Below, in pieces: positions 33,679 through 37,554 of a stretch of DNA of 37,554 nt. The stretch covers positions 1-37,554 of the forward strand of contig CANIZL010000067.1 of assembly GCA_947471985.1 (NCBI GenBank). Direction: 5' to 3'. Numbering within the stretch: position 1 is the stretch's first letter; each line of letters begins with the position of its first letter. A model generated the notes under the pieces. That model made no database searches and had not been told where the DNA came from. It saw only the letters and a program-made list of their open reading frames with translations. A program made the translations under genes and the position numbers. Source of the stretch: Verrucomicrobiota bacterium (GTDB lineage: Bacteria > Verrucomicrobiota > Verrucomicrobiia > Limisphaerales > UBA9464).

Positions 33679-36600
33679 ATGAAAGAATTCGTTCCCGAAA
33701 CTGCGGAAACGCTCCTGGCGCGATTTGCCAGCGAACGTGACGAAGGCGCATTCCAGAGTTTGGTACACCGGCACTTGCCCTTTGTCTATCACGCGGCGTT
33801 GCGCCAGCTCAATGGCGATCACGCCGCGGCAGAGGATGTTTCGATCGGCGTGTTTGCGGATTTGGCCACCAAAGCCACTTCCGTTGTCAGTCACCCATCT
33901 CTCGCGGGTTGGCTGTTCACTGCCATTCGCCAACGAACCAGCAACGTCCGTCGCGATAACGCCCGCCGTCGTCTCCGTGAAACTCTCGCCGCCGAACTCA
34001 TGCATCCCACTGCAACCTCCGAGCCCCATTGGAATGAACTCCGACCGCTAATCGATGATGCCTTGGAAGAGCTCTCAGAGGCCGATCGCGCGGCGGTCCT
34101 CGGGCGGTACTTCGAGGATCAGCCGCATACCCAACTCGGTGAACGCTGGGGTGTATCCGAAAGCGCGGCGAGAATGCGGGTGGAACGGGCCACCGATCGA
34201 TTGCGCATCGTGTTGGGCCGCCGCGGCGTCACTTCAACCACCGCCGCCGTCGGTGCCGCCTTGGCCGGTCACGCCTATTGCGCCGACCTACCCTCAGGAA
34301 TCGCGGACCGAGTTGTTGATCGCGCCTTGGCGGGTCTGGCGCCATCAGCAAGCCTCGTGGTGGCGGTCACGACGGGATCCAGAGCAACGATTTGGCAGGG
34401 ACTGGCAACGGCAGCGTTCGTAGCCATCTTGGTCGCGGTGACGGTTTATCGAAGTAGCGCGGCCAGGGCGGAATTAAACGCGGCGGCAGACAACCTACCC
34501 AGGTCAACGCCGGTTGGTTCAGGGTCAGAGTTTTCAGCAAGGCCGACTGTCACCGGCACTGTTGACATCTCGAATCAGGACCAAAGCATGATCAGCGGTG
34601 GGCTTACTTTGAATGTCCTCAATCTCGATTTCCGTACGGCCGAGGGCCAGCCGGTCGGGGACGTGCGGATGGATGTTCACTACTACAGCCCAGACGGGAC
34701 AGGTGGCCGAGTCCTGACGAACAACCTGCATGGAATGACCCTGGTTGAGTATCCCACCAACACGACTCGACTGGAAATATTCACGGCGCGAGACGGTTGG
34801 GGTGACATGACTCTCCGATGGGACATCGCGCGACAGGAACTTATTCCCGAACGCCAAACGGTGATCGTGGAGCCGGGTGTCTTCCTCGGCGGGGTAGTCA
34901 CCGATTTCAACGGAAAGGGTATGCCCGGTATCATCGTAACATTTTATAACGGCCAGAACGGAGAAGCTGAAGAAAAGAACCTACGTTCAACTTTAAAGGT
35001 CCTTGAGACCACCACGGATTCGGCGGGCCGGTGGGAGACTCGGCGTGTCCCGAAATCCTTGCGGGAACGAGCCATACTTTCCTTTGCCGGGCCAGAACTC
35101 ACGCAGGATCAAAAATACCGGAGCGAAAAATACGGTGCTGACCGAAAGGTGGAATTGGCGGCGGCAATGGCCAATCAACATCAAGCGAGAATGCAGTCCA
35201 CCGACACACTTGTCGGCCGTGTTCTTGACGACTTGGGACGTCCGGTTGCCGGGGCGCTGGCTGCCTGGGGGGACCCGGGAATTATTCAAGATTGCGAGAC
35301 TTGCCTGAGGGCACGTTCGGAGATTGACGGCAATTTTTCCCTGGCCGGACGATTTTCCGATAGTGCCCCAATTTTCATTCACGCACCGGAATGGGCGCTG
35401 AGCATAAATGTAGTCACCAACTCCGGCCCAACGACAATTAAACTAAATCGCGGCCGACCGCTGTCCCTCCGATTCACCGAATTGGACGGAAAGTTGATTT
35501 CCAACGCCATTGTAGATCGGATATATGTCGATCTTGATCAGAATAATACAGTTTTTCTTCAACGGTGGTTTCATCCGGATTCCAATGGGCAACTTTGCTG
35601 GACGAATGCCCCCAATTATCCTTTGACCTTGGAGGTGTCCAGTCCGGGCCATCAGCGACGCACCGTTACGGTCAGTGCGAATTGGGCGGGCGAGCAGGCG
35701 ATAACTCTGAGTCCGGAAGCGGCATTGCAAGGAGTCGTTGTCGACGATCAGACCGATGAACCGATACCGCGCTTCTTGATCAAGATTGGCGTATTGCGGG
35801 AAATGCCGGGCTCTAGCAATATTTTCTGGCCGCAGTTTGTCTATGAAATGCCCGTCTTCAACAATGGCCTCTATCGCGCCAGCGCCAATGACTCGTTCAA
35901 TGCGACACAGGGAGGAGTCGGGATCAGCGGCGTTTTCTTCCGTTTTGAATCTGAGGGCTACGAGCCGCTCATCTCGAAATTGATTCGACTGGATGCCGGT
36001 ACGGTCACGATGAATCAACGGCTGCATCGCGCCACGACCGCTGATATTTGGATAATGGATGCCGAGTCTCATCCGGTTCCGTCAGCGCGGATTGGCCTCG
36101 CACGGAACCGCACCGCACTCACTTTGGCAAGTGGTCGGCTAAGTTCCGGTCGCGGCGCCGACCAGGAGACCATGATCGACGCTGATCCCCGGGGCGTATT
36201 TCGCGCGAGTTCTGATTCCTACATCACGCGCTATCTGGTTACGGCACCTGCCGGATTTGCGAGCGTGGACGCAGAAATGGCGCGCAAATCCCGACGCATC
36301 GATCTACAGCCTTGGGGAAAGGTGCGTGGCACAGTCCTGTGGAGCGGAGTCGCGGCATCCGGTGAAGTAATTGTTCGCGACGGGGCGACCTTTGAACTCG
36401 GAGGTTCATCCCTATCTGAATCCGTAACCCGGGCCGCGTTAAGTGTCGATGGATCCTTTCTTGTGCCACAGGTCGCTCCTGGAACTCATGTGATTCAATT
36501 GCGCATGGGGGATCAAACTCAGTATCTCGGCGAGGTCGTGGTCCGGCCGGGTGAGACCGCTACCTTTGATTTTCGGCCAGCGTTCCGTCCGGTGGCCGTA

Positions 36601-36966
36601 AGAGTAAGTTGGCCAGCGGCGTTGGTGGCGAGCGCGTCGATTCGGCGCTACGTCGTTCTGGAAACTCAAAACATGTTGCCACCCGATAGTCCGAACATGG
36701 ACGCTGCAACGCAGGAATGGGTGGCCCGACCTGAGGTCCATGCGGCTCGTTTGCGTCAACGTCGTTTCGTGGCGGACGAAGCATCGCCGGGGCAGTACAT
36801 ATTTCCCCATGTCCCGCCGGATCGATACGAGTTGGTCGTCCTGATCACCACCGGAGAGAGCCCAAACTATCACTTTCAAACGCCAGTGCGGCGGGTTCTC
36901 GATCTCGAGTCGGCTCCCCATGGGGAGTTGCTGGACGCGGGCGTGCTGGAATTTCAAGGCAACTGA
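33679..36966 (+). CDS. ECF sigma factor fused to a membrane anchor and large beta-repeat domain
   Basis: A 1,095-residue protein. Residues ~10-90 are sigma-70 region 2 (LLARFASERDEGAFQSLVHR, AAEDVSIGVFADLATKA). Residues ~125-185 are region 4 (ALEELSEADRAAVLGRYFED, then a helix-turn-helix TQLGERWGVSESAARMRVER). A linker (RRGVTSTTAAVGAAL) leads to one transmembrane helix at about 239-257 (WQGLATAAFVAILVAVTVY). Beyond it lie ~835 residues of beta-sandwich repeats of the carboxypeptidase-regulatory type, opening near 401 (GVFLGGVVTDFNGKGMPG), 509 (DTLVGRVLDDLGRPVAG), 682 (ALQGVVVDDQTDEPIPR), 787 (ADIWIMDAESHPVPSARI) and 880 (GKVRGTVLWSG). Topology predicts a cytoplasmic sigma part and a periplasmic rest. 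Comparable sigma-TM fusions are known in planctomycetes and verrucomicrobia. No separate anti-sigma gene is adjacent. Release by proteolysis is inferred only. Confidence 0.88.
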   Translation: MKEFVPETAETLLARFASERDEGAFQSLVHRHLPFVYHAALRQLNGDHAAAEDVSIGVFADLATKATSVVSHPSLAGWLFTAIRQRTSNVRRDNARRRLRETLAAELMHPTATSEPHWNELRPLIDDALEELSEADRAAVLGRYFEDQPHTQLGERWGVSESAARMRVERATDRLRIVLGRRGVTSTTAAVGAALAGHAYCADLPSGIADRVVDRALAGLAPSASLVVAVTTGSRATIWQGLATAAFVAILVAVTVYRSSAARAELNAAADNLPRSTPVGSGSEFSARPTVTGTVDISNQDQSMISGGLTLNVLNLDFRTAEGQPVGDVRMDVHYYSPDGTGGRVLTNNLHGMTLVEYPTNTTRLEIFTARDGWGDMTLRWDIARQELIPERQTVIVEPGVFLGGVVTDFNGKGMPGIIVTFYNGQNGEAEEKNLRSTLKVLETTTDSAGRWETRRVPKSLRERAILSFAGPELTQDQKYRSEKYGADRKVELAAAMANQHQARMQSTDTLVGRVLDDLGRPVAGALAAWGDPGIIQDCETCLRARSEIDGNFSLAGRFSDSAPIFIHAPEWALSINVVTNSGPTTIKLNRGRPLSLRFTELDGKLISNAIVDRIYVDLDQNNTVFLQRWFHPDSNGQLCWTNAPNYPLTLEVSSPGHQRRTVTVSANWAGEQAITLSPEAALQGVVVDDQTDEPIPRFLIKIGVLREMPGSSNIFWPQFVYEMPVFNNGLYRASANDSFNATQGGVGISGVFFRFESEGYEPLISKLIRLDAGTVTMNQRLHRATTADIWIMDAESHPVPSARIGLARNRTALTLASGRLSSGRGADQETMIDADPRGVFRASSDSYITRYLVTAPAGFASVDAEMARKSRRIDLQPWGKVRGTVLWSGVAASGEVIVRDGATFELGGSSLSESVTRAALSVDGSFLVPQVAPGTHVIQLRMGDQTQYLGEVVVRPGETATFDFRPAFRPVAVRVSWPAALVASASIRRYVVLETQNMLPPDSPNMDAATQEWVARPEVHAARLRQRRFVADEASPGQYIFPHVPPDRYELVVLITTGESPNYHFQTPVRRVLDLESAPHGELLDAGVLEFQGN

Positions 36967-36970
36967 ATAA

Positions 36971-37037
36971 CGCTGCCGAGGTTGGCAGCGACTGCCCCAC
37001 CGGAATGACACCACCCAATCGCACAACGATTGGGTGG
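36971..37037 (+). terminator. Two tandem hairpins after the sigma-fusion gene
   Basis: The first stem is CGCTGCC/GGCAGCG (36971-36977 and 36984-36990, 6-base loop), starting 4 bases past the stop codon. The second is a perfect 11-base-pair stem CCACCCAATCG/CGATTGGGTGG (37011-37021 and 37027-37037, loop CACAA). Neither is followed by a T-run, so termination is uncertain. They may instead protect the mRNA 3' end, or belong to the repeat debris around the transposase remnant. Confidence 0.45.
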
Positions 37038-37215
37038 CCAAAATTTGATGGGGCGTCCGCTGCCGCGACGACTCAATTTCTCTTCATACACTGCCGAGCA
37101 GGTGACTCATTATCCAGAACCCAAGATCTCCAAACGAAGGTATTTGGTTGGAAGCAACGAGGTCAGATCCACGCAGTTGACAATAGGATCAGGGTCGAAG
37201 CGGCTCGATGGATTC

Positions 37216-37437
37216 ATGGCCAGACCGTTGCGACGACTCGTGGTGGGACGGTGGTGTCACGTAACCGTTCGCGGCAATCGGCGGAATTCGCTGTTTTGCG
37301 ATGAGCAGGATCGGCGGGGATTTCTCGGATTGGTGGCGGCATGGCCGGGGTACTCTGGCATCGATGTTCCCGCCTTCGTGCGGATGGACAATCAGTACCA
37401 CCTGCTGCTGCGGACGCCCGAGCCCAATCTCCTTTAG
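37216..37437 (+). pseudogene. Truncated REP-associated Y1 transposase remnant
   Basis: Only the N-terminal ~73 residues of an IS200/REP-type (RAYT) HUH nuclease remain. The start MARPLRRLVVGRWCHVTVRG, then NRRNSLFCDEQDRRGFLGLV, follows the family's N-terminus closely, and VRMDNQYHLLLRTPEPNL is its HUH strand. The normal N-H-x-H here reads N-Q-Y-H, so the first metal-binding His is lost. A TAG at 37435 stops the frame right after PEPNLL, where full proteins run on for ~150-250 residues with the catalytic Tyr. No homologous continuation is seen in the remaining 117 bases. It is therefore a dead copy. Intact relatives cut and move REP-type repeats, like those at 1265-1900 and 6255-6745. Confidence 0.8.
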
Positions 37438-37554
37438 TTCTATCTTTCCCCGTTCGCGTGTCCCTCCCTCGCACGCATACGATAACTGTAGCGGCCCGAA
37501 ATGATTCCCAGCGCCCCAAAAGCGCTCGTGGCGCCGACGACGCCGCCGCAAGGT

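Overview
The window looks like a chromosomal segment of a GC-rich Verrucomicrobiota bacterium, probably a soil or freshwater member of the Pedosphaera/Limisphaera type. This is an inference from gene content, not from a marker gene. The clues are two PEP-CTERM proteins, two CotH-kinase-family secreted proteins (one with lamin-tail domains), a giant glycine-rich secreted protein, an ECF sigma factor fused to a membrane anchor and a large outer domain, and clusters of REP-like palindromic repeats.

Positions 1-6820 are an accessory region. Small, relatively AT-rich orphan genes (several with one or more membrane segments, a lipoprotein and a PEP-CTERM protein) and a YhcG-type PDDEXK nuclease sit between three clusters of an inverted repeat whose core is GCCGACTAGAAAGTCAGCGG. 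One cluster runs into the 5' end of a small ExbD-like reading frame. The region ends at a tRNA-Ser(CGA).

Positions 6821-13731 carry a long acyl-CoA dehydrogenase-like gene (minus), a small CBM48/E-set protein and a 1,300-residue CotH/lamin-tail surface protein. Positions 13732-18653 hold a 1,320-residue glycine-rich secreted protein followed within 40 bases by a P-domain-like PEP-CTERM protein. Positions 18733-21187 hold two exported minus-strand genes (beta-propeller and CBM9-like) that end at a clear rho-independent terminator. Positions 21435-25867 hold a small acidic protein, an aldo/keto reductase, and a pair of plus-strand secreted proteins (triplicated beta domain plus a second CotH).

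Positions 25875-33209 are housekeeping: proA, nadK and tlyA (overlapping), pyrG, an SDR oxidoreductase and cdsA. An intergenic stretch between the last two holds nested inverted repeats.

Positions 33210-37554 hold the most unusual gene: an ECF sigma factor continuous with a transmembrane helix and about 835 residues of repeated beta-sandwich domains, preceded by a candidate ECF-type promoter that would allow self-activation. It is followed by two perfect hairpins and a dead remnant of a REP-associated Y1 (HUH) transposase, the enzyme class known to mobilise REP-like repeats such as those at the other end of the window.
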